From an uncultured Granulosicoccaceae bacterium (GTDB lineage: Bacteria; Pseudomonadota; Gammaproteobacteria; CALCKW01): a stretch of 18,111 bases of DNA. The notes below the pieces were generated by a model, which was given only the letters and a program-made list of their open reading frames with translations, searched no databases and was not told the origin of the DNA. The DNA is taken from contig CALDHJ010000153.1 in the NCBI GenBank assembly GCA_937941555.1, positions 1-18,111 on the forward strand, written 5' to 3'. A program made the position numbers and the translations under genes. The number at the start of each line of letters is the position of its first letter. The stretch's first letter is position 1. Shown piece by piece: positions 1 through 6,995 of the stretch.

Positions 1-910
1 CGTTGAGGTCAAAACCGTCCTGCTTGCGGTTCATGGCAAATGCGCCGTCGGCGACTGCATAACTCCAGTCCGCCGTTTTCTTGAAGCCGCCCAGCGGGTA
101 CATGTGTACGTGACTGATGCCGCAGTCGGGGTCGGTTGCCTTGTAGTGGGCTAGTGCCGTGACAAGCTTGTCCGGTGCACTGACGGTCATGAGTTTGGCG
201 ACGTTCAGCGCCTGCCTTGACAGGAACCGCATCGACGGACCCACACCGCAGGCCTTGGCGTGAGCCAGCAGGGTCTTGATCGTTGCGAGGCCCGGCACGC
301 CGATGTGTACCGGCAGGCGATTTCCCTCGGCTTGTATTGCCTTGTCCCAGGCGATGACGGGCTCGGCCTCGAAAACGAACTGGGTCGCTATATAGAAATC
401 GGCGCCGGAGCGTTCGGCGAGCGCGTTTTTCCACTGAAGGGCCTCTTTGAGGAGCTCGTCAGTGATGTCCGGACTGCCTTCCGGGTGCCCGGCTACACCC
501 ACAGTGTTGATTCCGTGTTTGTCGAAAATGCCTGTTTCCAACAATGCCATCGAGCTGTCGTAGGGGCCGACCGGGTTGTCCACGCCGCCAGCGAGCGTCA
601 CCACGTGGTCGACGCCCGCTTCGCCCGCACAGCGGGCAACGAAATCGTCAAACTCGGCCGCGCTTGCAATAGACCGGGCGGCGAAGTGGGGGGCGGGTAC
701 AAAACCCTCGGACCGCAAGCGGGCCGCCGTCTTGATGGTCTCTCGGTAGTCTGAGCCGGGCAGGAAGGTCACGGCGACAGTTGTGCCCTGACGTAGCACG
801 CCATCGTAGCTCTCGATCTTGGCGGCTTGGCCCGGTGTCGTCTCGAGCGTGAAATCCTGCATGAAAGCCATGATCTGGTGTTCGATGCTGTCGTGTGTCG
901 CTGCGTTCAT
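1..910 (-). CDS. Methylenetetrahydrofolate reductase (MetF) family protein, 3' end beyond the left edge
   Basis: The reading frame is open for 303 codons from an ATG at 910 to the window edge with no stop, so the C-terminus is missing. It resembles the MetF TIM-barrel flavoprotein family, which interconverts methylene- and methyl-tetrahydrofolate. E23 in LETTP fits the family's catalytic glutamate near the end of strand 1. AGGVDNP around residues 107-113 fits the loop with the FAD/folate aspartate, and TQFVFE at 176-181 fits the TQFFFD motif. No strong ribosome binding site precedes the ATG. It lies 54 nt after the 'virulence factor' family gene in a corrinoid operon. This suggests it oxidises methyl-tetrahydrofolate from demethylation rather than serving methionine synthesis. 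The family call is firm; the direction of the reaction is inferred. Confidence 0.88.
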   Translation of the reverse strand, partial: MNAATHDSIEHQIMAFMQDFTLETTPGQAAKIESYDGVLRQGTTVAVTFLPGSDYRETIKTAARLRSEGFVPAPHFAARSIASAAEFDDFVARCAGEAGVDHVVTLAGGVDNPVGPYDSSMALLETGIFDKHGINTVGVAGHPEGSPDITDELLKEALQWKNALAERSGADFYIATQFVFEAEPVIAWDKAIQAEGNRLPVHIGVPGLATIKTLLAHAKACGVGPSMRFLSRQALNVAKLMTVSAPDKLVTALAHYKATDPDCGISHVHMYPLGGFKKTADWSYAVADGAFAMNRKQDGFDLN

Positions 911-964
911 GTGTCGGCGTCGCAATGGTGGATGGGCTCGCGGTGAGCCGGTTGTCCGGGGGCG

Positions 965-1264
965 TCAGCTTTCCGCTTTGCCTTGTTGGCGAATCAGTTG
1001 CTGGAGGTCTTCGTCACTGTAAGCGGACTCGATATCGGCTGCCGCTGCATCAGCGAGCGTCTGCAGGTCACCGTCGACCTCACGCTCTTCGCGGCGCCAG
1101 TCTTCAAGGTACTCGTCGGTAGTGGCCTTGCCGGCGCGCATGGCCGCCTTGTCGATCGCTTCCTGGAAACGCTCGGAGAGCAGGGCCTTGCCGGACTTGC
1201 GGCCTTTCTTGACGGTGATCTGCGAGGGGATGTCGCGCCACCAGATTGTTACAAGTTTCGCCAT
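965..1264 (-). CDS. Small 'virulence factor' domain protein (PF13769-like)
   Basis: This 99-residue soluble protein begins MAKLVTIWWRDIPSQI and has a charged middle (EYLEDWRREERE). It looks like the small family named 'Virulence factor' in Pfam; the name is historical and no biochemical role is established. There is no signal peptide, membrane segment or cysteine. Its ATG lies inside the end of the DUF1638 gene (16-nt overlap), with GGAGAG about 9 nt upstream, so translation is probably coupled. To my knowledge the same neighbours (corrinoid protein, DUF1638, MetF-like protein) recur in proteobacterial C1 clusters, which argues for an accessory role in corrinoid methyl transfer rather than virulence. 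The family assignment is from recall of the sequence pattern. Confidence 0.75.
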   Translation of the reverse strand: MAKLVTIWWRDIPSQITVKKGRKSGKALLSERFQEAIDKAAMRAGKATTDEYLEDWRREEREVDGDLQTLADAAAADIESAYSDEDLQQLIRQQGKAES

Positions 1265-1905
1265 GTGATCGGTCTCTCCGCGATGGACTGCAAGCCTGTC
1301 TCAAGCTCACCGTAGCCGGTTTCCAGAAATTCGTAACGCAACCCCAATTGCTCGGCTGCCGCCTCGGCTCGCCGTTTGAGATCGTCGGTCGGTTTTTGCG
1401 CGAGGTACAGCAAACGCGTGTAGTTGCCGAACATCATCGGTAGCAGCTCCGCGTGATCCGCGAGGCCCATGCCCTGCCAGATCAGACGGTCGAAATGGCG
1501 CGCGAGAAAATCGGTCAGATAAAAGGTGCCGAGTTCCGCATCACTGATGGCGTTGAACGCCTCGTTGCCTGCGAAAAAACCGTAGCAATGGTCGCCTGGT
1601 AGCCGCTCGACACCCTCGCTGCGCAACACCGCGTCCAATTGGCCACCGGTACCGCAGTCGGCGTAGGCGACAAAAATGTGGTCGAAACGCTCGCGGGCGG
1701 CGGTAATCTTCGCCTGCACGGCCCCCGGGATCTTGTCAGGTCGGTTGTGCAGCTCTGCAGGCAGACACTGCACCGCGATGTGGGTCCAACTGCCTTGGCG
1801 TTGAAGTGCCGTGATCTCGTGCGCCAGCGCTCCGCAGGCGATGATCAGCGTATTCTTGGTTTCTGGTGCGGTTGTACCGCCTGCGGCGCTGTGGTCGGTT
1901 TGCAT
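1249..1905 (-). CDS. DUF1638 domain protein of a corrinoid C1 operon
   Basis: This 218-residue protein carries the DUF1638 pattern: IIACGALAHEI at residues 21-31, CLPAELHNRP at 47-56 and YADCGTGGQLD at 81-91. Cysteines sit at 24, 47, 84 and 107 and histidines at 53 and 106. Cysteines and histidines near glycine-rich loops could bind a metal or cofactor, but the function is unknown. The first ~17 residues are poorly conserved-looking and the ATG at 1905 has only a weak GAG upstream, so the start could be slightly different. It lies 35 nt after the corrinoid protein gene and overlaps the next gene by 16 nt. This context suggests a helper in methyl transfer, for example corrinoid loading or reactivation, which is inference only. 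Confidence 0.85.
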   Translation of the reverse strand: MQTDHSAAGGTTAPETKNTLIIACGALAHEITALQRQGSWTHIAVQCLPAELHNRPDKIPGAVQAKITAARERFDHIFVAYADCGTGGQLDAVLRSEGVERLPGDHCYGFFAGNEAFNAISDAELGTFYLTDFLARHFDRLIWQGMGLADHAELLPMMFGNYTRLLYLAQKPTDDLKRRAEAAAEQLGLRYEFLETGYGELETGLQSIAERPITWRNL

Positions 1906-1923
1906 CGCTCAGGGTTCCGACAA

Positions 1924-1954
1924 CAGCGCGCGGCGCCGCCTCAGCGCGCGGCGC
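1924..1954. repeat. 13-bp GC-only direct repeat across the corrinoid gene stop codon
   Basis: The 13-bp string CAGCGCGCGGCGC occurs at 1924-1936 and again at 1942-1954. The second copy spans the corrinoid protein stop codon (1941-1943); the first lies in the 35-nt gap before the DUF1638 gene. The segment can fold into several GC hairpins in the mRNA. A slippage duplication or an mRNA stabilising structure are both possible. Confidence 0.6.
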
Positions 1955-2657
1955 GTTTCTCTGCGACCTTGGCTTTGGCGGTTTCGACGGCGACTGCTGC
2001 GTCCCGGCAGTACGCGTCGGCACCGATCGCCTGGCCGAACTCCTCATTGAGCGGCGCACCGCCAACGAGGACGATGTAGTCGTCGCGCATGCCCTGTTCC
2101 TTGAGGGTGTCGATGACGACTTTCATGTAAGGCATGGTCGTGGTCAGGAGAGCAGACATACCAAGAATGTCTGGTTTGTGCTCCTCGATCGCCTCGAGGT
2201 AGTTCTCGACCGGGTTGTTGATACCGATGTCGATGACCTCGAAGCCGGCGCCTTCCATCATCATCGACACGAGATTCTTGCCGATGTCGTGGATGTCGCC
2301 CTTGACCGTACCGATGACCATCTTGCCAACAGTCTCTGCGCCGGTTTCGGCGAGGAGGGGCCGCAGGATGGCCATGCCGCCTTTCATCGCGTTGGCTGCC
2401 ATCAGCACTTCCGGGACAAACAGAATGCCGTCGCGAAAGTCGATACCGACGATGCGCATGCCTTCGACGAGTGCATCGGCCAGCACCTTGTCAGGTCCCC
2501 ATCCGCGCTCGAGCAGGATGTTGGTGCCCTCGATGATCTCTTCTTTCAACCCGTTGTAGAGGTCATCGTGCATCTGCTCGACAAGCTCGTCGGTTTCGAG
2601 TTCGGAGAGGATGATCTCCTCTTCATCGTCTTCGTGATTCTGGGTTTCGTCTGACAT
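1941..2657 (-). CDS. Corrinoid (B12-binding) methyl-carrier protein, MtbC/MttC type
   Basis: The 238-residue protein has the two-domain layout of methyltransferase corrinoid proteins. An acidic N-terminal tail (1-25) leads into a helical cap domain (about 26-110), followed by the B12-binding Rossmann domain (about 111-235). DIHDIG at 121-126 gives the DxHxxG signature, with H123 the expected lower axial cobalt ligand. GMSALLTTTM at 166-175 and VGGAPLNEEFG at 198-208 match the other cobalamin loops. Such proteins accept a methyl group from a substrate-specific methyltransferase and pass it to tetrahydrofolate or another acceptor. It is the first gene of the visible four-gene operon. The substrate methyltransferase and a reactivase are not in the window and may lie to the left. 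The substrate cannot be read from the sequence. Confidence 0.92.
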   Translation of the reverse strand: MSDETQNHEDDEEEIILSELETDELVEQMHDDLYNGLKEEIIEGTNILLERGWGPDKVLADALVEGMRIVGIDFRDGILFVPEVLMAANAMKGGMAILRPLLAETGAETVGKMVIGTVKGDIHDIGKNLVSMMMEGAGFEVIDIGINNPVENYLEAIEEHKPDILGMSALLTTTMPYMKVVIDTLKEQGMRDDYIVLVGGAPLNEEFGQAIGADAYCRDAAVAVETAKAKVAEKRAAR

Positions 2658-2842
2658 GGCTCAAAACTCGGGTTGGCCGGCATTTGATGACCGGACTTCA
2701 GATCGCGGAACTCTATGTGCGACAGGGTGATTCAGCTGGTTCACTCGCGACAGGTCGGTAACGAAATGCGACATGGCTCCCCGGAGCCGACGCCAGCGGT
2801 GCCGGTATCGTGAATTTAGCGTGTTCCTGTGCAGGGTTTAGA

Positions 2843-2863
2843 CCGGAAAACCGGCTATTGCCG
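2843..2863 (-). terminator. Weak hairpins downstream of the serine dehydratase gene
   Basis: Two overlapping short hairpins are possible: CCGG/CCGG at 2843-2846 and 2851-2854, and CGGC/GCCG at 2852-2855 and 2860-2863. On the minus strand the second is preceded by A-tracts and followed by GTTTT, a poor intrinsic terminator layout with a 4-bp stem. It could separate serine dehydratase transcription from the corrinoid operon. Confidence 0.22.
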
Positions 2864-2896
2864 AACCTTTTTACCGTTTTTCAGTTTTATTTTTGC

Positions 2897-4297
2897 TCAA
2901 CACTCAACCACGTTGACCGGCACCTCCAACACATGTATTGCGAGCCCGCCGCGGGCGGTTTCCTTGTACTTGTGCGACATGTCCATGCCGGTTTCACGCA
3001 TGGTCTTGATCACTTTGTCGAGCGACACGAAATGGGTGCCGTCACCGCGCATGGCCATTCTGCTCGCGTTGATGGCCTTGACCGATGCCATCGCATTGCG
3101 TTCGATACACGGCACCTGCACCAGGCCACCGATCGGGTCGCAGGTGAGACCCAGATTGTGTTCCATGCCGATTTCGGCGGCATTTTCGACCTGGGCCGGG
3201 GTGCCACCGAGTACCTCGGTCAGAGCGCCGGCGGCCATGGAACAGGCCGATCCGACCTCGCCCTGGCAACCGACCTCGGCACCGGAAATGGACGCGTTCT
3301 CCTTGAACAAAATGCCGATTGCACCAGCGGTCAGGAGAAATCGGATCACGCCGTCGTCTGACGCGCCTGGGCAGTGTTTGACGTAGTAGTGGAGAACGGC
3401 GGGGATGATGCCTGCCGCGCCGTTGGTGGGCGCGGTCACCACACGGCCACCGCCGGCGTTCTCCTCATTGACCGCCAGAGCGTAGAGGTTGACCCAGTCC
3501 AGTACGCCGATCGGCGATGCGGTCTCCGGGGTTTCGCAGTTCAGTTTCCGGTGCAAGGCACAGGCGCGGCGTTTGACCTTCATACCGCCTGGCAGGACCC
3601 CCTCAGTCTCGATACCTTGTGCGACACAGTCCTGCATGACCTGCCAGATGTTGAGTAGGCCACTCTTGATCTCGGCATCCGATCGCCACGCCCGTTCGTT
3701 GGCGAGCATGATGCTGCTGATCGACAGATTGTGCTCGTTGGCGAGTTCCAGCAAGCGTTCAGCGGTGGTGAAGGGGTAGGGTAGCGCGCTGTCATCCTCG
3801 ACCAAGGGGTCTTCTCCGGCAGCCGCCGATTCATCGACCACGAATCCGCCACCAACCGAGTAGTAAATGGCTTCATGTAGCGTGTTGCCTGCCCCGTCAA
3901 GAGCGGTCAGTCGCATGCCGTTGCTGTGAAACGGCAGTGATTTGTCGCGGTACAAGACCAGATCGGTCGATTCATCGAAGGCGATCGTGTGATGCCCGGC
4001 CAGTGGCAGCTGGGCATTTTCGCGGACGGCCCGCACGCGCTCGTTCACGGTTGTGGTATCAGTGTGCTCCGGTGTTTCACCCATCAAGCCGAGGATGACC
4101 GCCTTGTCGGAACCGTGGCCCCGGCCAGTCGCGCCGAGCGAGCCGAACAGTTCTGTTCGCACCGTGGCAGTGGTTTGAAAGTGCTCTCGGCGGGTGAGCT
4201 CGTCAAGAAAGAGGCCGGCGGCGCGCATCGGTCCCACGGTGTGGGAACTCGACGGGCCAATCCCGATCTTGAACAGGTCGAATACACTTATCGCCAT
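2897..4297 (-). CDS. sdaA: L-serine ammonia-lyase (serine dehydratase), single-chain iron-sulfur type
   Basis: This 466-residue cytoplasmic enzyme converts L-serine to pyruvate and ammonia with a [4Fe-4S] cluster. The N-terminal [12 protein letters not shown] motif starts the beta domain. The C-terminal catalytic domain carries C344 ([10 protein letters not shown]), C386 (LTCDPIGG) and C397 (VPCIERNA). The protein ends exactly in cysteine (C466), matching the 'tail-in-mouth' ligand known from the Legionella enzyme, so the cluster should be complete. The ATG at 4297 has GGAG 7 nt upstream. The gene diverges from the cyclic-nucleotide-binding protein gene, with a TATACA -10 and a palindrome between them. 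In Pseudomonas a serine dehydratase belongs to the GbdR betaine regulon. With the GlxA regulator and C1 genes nearby, this enzyme may drain serine made from glycine into pyruvate; that role is inferred. Confidence 0.97.
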   Translation of the reverse strand: MAISVFDLFKIGIGPSSSHTVGPMRAAGLFLDELTRREHFQTTATVRTELFGSLGATGRGHGSDKAVILGLMGETPEHTDTTTVNERVRAVRENAQLPLAGHHTIAFDESTDLVLYRDKSLPFHSNGMRLTALDGAGNTLHEAIYYSVGGGFVVDESAAAGEDPLVEDDSALPYPFTTAERLLELANEHNLSISSIMLANERAWRSDAEIKSGLLNIWQVMQDCVAQGIETEGVLPGGMKVKRRACALHRKLNCETPETASPIGVLDWVNLYALAVNEENAGGGRVVTAPTNGAAGIIPAVLHYYVKHCPGASDDGVIRFLLTAGAIGILFKENASISGAEVGCQGEVGSACSMAAGALTEVLGGTPAQVENAAEIGMEHNLGLTCDPIGGLVQVPCIERNAMASVKAINASRMAMRGDGTHFVSLDKVIKTMRETGMDMSHKYKETARGGLAIHVLEVPVNVVEC

Positions 4298-4329
4298 GGA
4301 GAGTCTCCGACAGGCTTCTGGGGTGCGCG

Positions 4330-4349
4330 GATTGTATAGTCAACAAATC
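4330..4349. promoter_or_regulatory. Palindrome over the serine dehydratase -10 element
   Basis: GATTGT (4330-4335) and ACAAATC (4343-4349) form an imperfect inverted repeat with a 7-bp centre. On the minus strand TATACA at 4338-4333 is a good -10 about 36 nt before the start codon, but no decent -35 lies 16-18 bp upstream. A good -10 with a poor -35 next to a dyad fits an activator- or repressor-controlled promoter. GntR-type or other regulators could bind; none is identified. Confidence 0.4.
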
Positions 4350-4492
4350 CGGCCAAGTCGTGTTACTCGATTCAACTTGTCATATGGCGTTCCAAACTGT
4401 GATATCTGTCGCAGCCCAGCAAGAGTTGGTCGATTTGGTTGGCCTGCCTTGTGCTCAGTCCAACCCCTCCATGACGCCTGTCGATCGCTCAG

Positions 4493-4963
4493 ATGGTAGA
4501 TCCCTCCCACGACGAGTTGCAGCAGATGGCCCTCTTCGGCGGTCTACTCACCGGTTCACTGCAGACCCTGCGCGCGGCAGCGCCCGTCATCGCCCGCGAG
4601 CCGGGTGACGCGTTCTTTGTGCAGGGAGACGACGGTGACAGCCTTTTCGTATTACTGCATGGCACAGCGGTCGCCGTGTTGGCGGCGCCGAACCACAGTT
4701 ACCTGCTCAGAACCATCTCAGTCGGCCAGTCGTTCGGTGAGGCGGCAAACATCGACTTGCAACCCCGCCGCAATTCCGTGTTTGCTCAGTCGGCGTGTCA
4801 GGCCATTGAGATCGGCCCGGATGCCATGCAGGCATTGTGGGAATTCGATCCCGAGCAATTCACGGTGCTGAGCATGAACATCTCGCGCGAGCTCAGCCGA
4901 CGGCTTCGCGACAGTGACAGGCAGCGGCTCGCGCACTGGTCGATGGCAAACGGGATTCAGTAG
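4493..4963 (+). CDS. Stand-alone cyclic nucleotide-binding domain (Crp-like) protein without HTH
   Basis: This 156-residue protein is essentially one cNMP-binding beta-barrel plus a C-terminal helix. LFGGLLTGSLQTLRAAA (about 14-30) starts the domain, with GDAFFVQGDDGDSLFVLLHGTA (about 38-59) for the first strands. VGQSFGEAANIDLQPRR (about 77-93) occupies the phosphate-binding cassette; the usual FGE-[LI]-[AS]-ALL pattern is degenerate, with the arginine shifted. It ends about 25 residues after the barrel, so there is no DNA-binding domain. It could sense a nucleotide and act through a partner, or be a non-binding fold. The ATG at 4493 lacks an obvious ribosome binding site. The last 7 nt overlap the convergent GhrA-type gene. 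It is divergent from serine dehydratase. Confidence 0.85.
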   Translation: MVDPSHDELQQMALFGGLLTGSLQTLRAAAPVIAREPGDAFFVQGDDGDSLFVLLHGTAVAVLAAPNHSYLLRTISVGQSFGEAANIDLQPRRNSVFAQSACQAIEIGPDAMQALWEFDPEQFTVLSMNISRELSRRLRDSDRQRLAHWSMANGIQ

Positions 4964-5892
4964 CCGGCGTCGCGGTCGACCGCGCCCAGTGGCTTGTCGC
5001 CCCGCTCGATGCGATTGATGTTGTCACTGATCTGATCCGCGCCAGGCTCCACCAGCGTTTCAGCGGCGATGTGCGGTGTTACCACAACCTTCTCGTGCGC
5101 CCAGAACGGGTGGTCCTCAGCTAGCGGTTCCGTGGCGAACACGTCGAGCATCGCACCGCGCAAATGCCCGTTGTCCAGCGCGGCGAGTAGGTCACCTTCG
5201 ACCAGAATGTCCCCGCGAGCCAAGTTGACGACAACCGCCTCCCTCGGCATCGCTGCAAATCGGGCGTGGTCGAGCAGGTGATGGGTGTCGGGTGTGAGAG
5301 GCAGCAGGCAGATCAGGAGATTGGTCTGCGCGAGGAATTCCTCGAACTCGGCTGAACCGGCGTAGGTTGATACCCCGTCGATGTCGCGCTTGCGGCGCGA
5401 CCATCCACTCACCGGGAAACCGGCTTCTCGTAGAGCGCGTGCAGTGACCTGCCCGAGCGCGCCAAGACCGAGCACGCCAACAGATGGCCGTGGCGCAACC
5501 GCTCCAGTGTCTGGAGACCAGCTGGCGCGATTCTGTGCAACACGCATCCGATCAAAGCCACGCCAGTAGTGGAAAGCGGCGTAGAGCGCAAAGCTCGCCA
5601 TTTGGTCGCCCATACCGGCGTCGCACAAGCGCACCACGGGGCAGTGTGGCAGTGTTGGGTCGTTCATCAACGCATCGACCCCGGCACTGGCTGTGAAAAT
5701 GGCCCGCGCGTTTGGCACTTGGGCAAGGAGTCCCGCCCGTGGTTGCCAGGTCACGAGGTAGTCAACCGTCTGATCCACTGGCGCGCCGGTGTCGATTGCG
5801 ATCTGAGCCGTGGGTAGGCGATGCTGCAGGGCTTGGGCCCAGTCCCGGGCTTTGTCGCCTTGGTGGCTCGGCATGCTGACGAGAATGTGCAT
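4957..5892 (-). CDS. ghrA: Glyoxylate/hydroxypyruvate reductase A (D-2-hydroxyacid dehydrogenase family)
   Basis: The chosen ATG at 5892 gives 311 residues, the size of E. coli GhrA, and starts MHILVSMPSHQGDKARDW. The longer open frame upstream (to 5973) runs into the preceding regulator gene and looks non-coding. The NAD(P)-binding glycines are in GLGALG (142-147). The catalytic set is R226 (NLARGD), E255 (FATEPL) and H274 (TPHIAAE), in the order of this family. The enzyme reduces glyoxylate to glycolate or hydroxypyruvate to glycerate. Its start is only 8 nt after the stop of the GlxA-family regulator, so the two are almost surely co-transcribed. No strong Shine-Dalgarno is visible, which fits translational coupling. 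Hydroxypyruvate fits a serine/glycine setting; substrate preference is not provable here. Confidence 0.92.
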   Translation of the reverse strand: MHILVSMPSHQGDKARDWAQALQHRLPTAQIAIDTGAPVDQTVDYLVTWQPRAGLLAQVPNARAIFTASAGVDALMNDPTLPHCPVVRLCDAGMGDQMASFALYAAFHYWRGFDRMRVAQNRASWSPDTGAVAPRPSVGVLGLGALGQVTARALREAGFPVSGWSRRKRDIDGVSTYAGSAEFEEFLAQTNLLICLLPLTPDTHHLLDHARFAAMPREAVVVNLARGDILVEGDLLAALDNGHLRGAMLDVFATEPLAEDHPFWAHEKVVVTPHIAAETLVEPGADQISDNINRIERGDKPLGAVDRDAGY

Positions 5893-5900
5893 TGAGTGGC

Positions 5901-6890
5901 TCAGTCGGACAGGGGCTGATCGTGGAGTCGGCGGTTTTGAAGAGGCGTGCGGCCGTATTGGTCGCGATAACACTTCGTGAAGTGCGATTGCGACACGAAT
6001 CCCACTGCGACAGCCACTTCGATCAGCGGCATGCCGGTTTGGATGATATAGCGGTGTGCCTGCTCGAGCCGCTGTAGCAGGTAGTAGTGCTGCGGGGTGT
6101 CGCCTTTGTATTTTCTGAAGAGTCGTTCGAGTTGGCGCAGGGACAGATTGACACGTTCGGCAAGTTCCCGCGGAGTCAGGGGCGTCTCCATATGCTCGCG
6201 CATGAGCGCGATGGCATCCGCCATCTTCTGTGATTGCCGCGCGTTCAGCGTGTCTTCGGCAATGCGCTGGTGCTCCGAGCCAGTACGCGCGCGCTCGTGA
6301 ATGAACTGGCTGGCGACCAGGGTTGCGAGGTCTTCGCCGTGCTCGTCGGCGATGATCGCAAGCAACATGTCCATGGCGGCAGTGCCACCGGAGCTGGTGA
6401 CGCGGTTGCGGTCGATTACGAACAACTGGTCTGTGATATCGAGACTGGGGAAATCCTCGGCGAAACTACCGATGTATTCCCAGTGCAGGGTGCAACGGTA
6501 TCCGTCGAGCAAGCCAGCACTCGCCAACAGATACCCCCCGGTGCTCACGCCGCCGATACGGATGCCGCGGTTGGCATATCGGTGCATGACGCGGTGATAG
6601 GGTTCGCACATGCTGCGATTGAGGTCGAGCCCGCCACAGATCAGAACGGTGTCGGGCCAGTTGAGATCCGGGACGCCGTCGCTTGCTATTTCGATTCCGC
6701 TACTGCTTCTCTCGGGGCTGCCGTCGAGGGTGTAGACACGCCATTCGTAGAGGCTGCGCTTGGAGACGCGGTTGGCGGATCTCAACGGTTCGGTGGAACA
6801 ACCGAATGCCATGAGCGAGAACTCCGGCACCAGAATGACCGCGACACGGTGCGCGCGTGGGGGGTCGATGTGTGACGGGTCTGGCAACAC
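5901..6890 (-). CDS. GlxA-family AraC-type transcriptional regulator (GbdR/CdhR-like)
   Basis: The 329-residue protein joins an N-terminal DJ-1/PfpI-like domain (about 13-200) to a C-terminal AraC double helix-turn-helix (about 230-322). In the pseudo-amidotransferase domain the nucleophile elbow reads GGVSTGGYLLA, with Thr where enzymes have Cys, so it should be a sensor rather than an enzyme. The HTH part shows LTPRELAERVNLSLRQLERL and the second-helix signature IEVAVAVGFVSQSHFTKCYR. Characterised relatives (GbdR, CdhR, ArgR of Pseudomonas) activate catabolism of betaine, carnitine or arginine. The GTG start at 6890 has AGGGAG 4-5 nt upstream. It is co-transcribed with the GhrA-type reductase. 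A reasonable inference is control of this reductase and of nearby serine/C1 genes; the inducer is unknown. Confidence 0.93.
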   Translation of the reverse strand: MLPDPSHIDPPRAHRVAVILVPEFSLMAFGCSTEPLRSANRVSKRSLYEWRVYTLDGSPERSSSGIEIASDGVPDLNWPDTVLICGGLDLNRSMCEPYHRVMHRYANRGIRIGGVSTGGYLLASAGLLDGYRCTLHWEYIGSFAEDFPSLDITDQLFVIDRNRVTSSGGTAAMDMLLAIIADEHGEDLATLVASQFIHERARTGSEHQRIAEDTLNARQSQKMADAIALMREHMETPLTPRELAERVNLSLRQLERLFRKYKGDTPQHYYLLQRLEQAHRYIIQTGMPLIEVAVAVGFVSQSHFTKCYRDQYGRTPLQNRRLHDQPLSD

Positions 6891-6941
6891 GGATCTCCCT
6901 GTGGGGTGTCCGACGCGAACGCGAGGGTGTCTCTGGGTCGA

Positions 6942-6969
6942 ATTATACCGGACAATGGCGCAGTGTCAG
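6942..6969 (-). promoter_or_regulatory. Sigma-70-type promoter for the GlxA-regulator/reductase operon
   Basis: On the minus strand CTGACA (6969-6964, five of six matches to TTGACA) is followed after 16 bp by a perfect TATAAT (6947-6942). Transcription would start near 6935, giving a leader of about 45 nt before the GTG at 6890. It lies in the 105-bp gap shared with the divergent histidine phosphatase gene. Confidence 0.65.
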
Positions 6970-6995
6970 TTTGTTGAACAGGCGGGAGCGACAGA

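Noticed and set aside
1866..2654. 262-codon plus-strand frame opposite the corrinoid protein gene
   Set aside because: Antisense shadow of a clear family gene; the Asp/His-rich translation is typical of reverse-complement reading of GC-rich codons.
5893..5973. 27-codon N-terminal extension of the hydroxypyruvate reductase frame
   Set aside because: Lies inside the regulator gene, has no binding site, and the ATG at 5892 gives the standard 311-residue length starting at the first beta strand.
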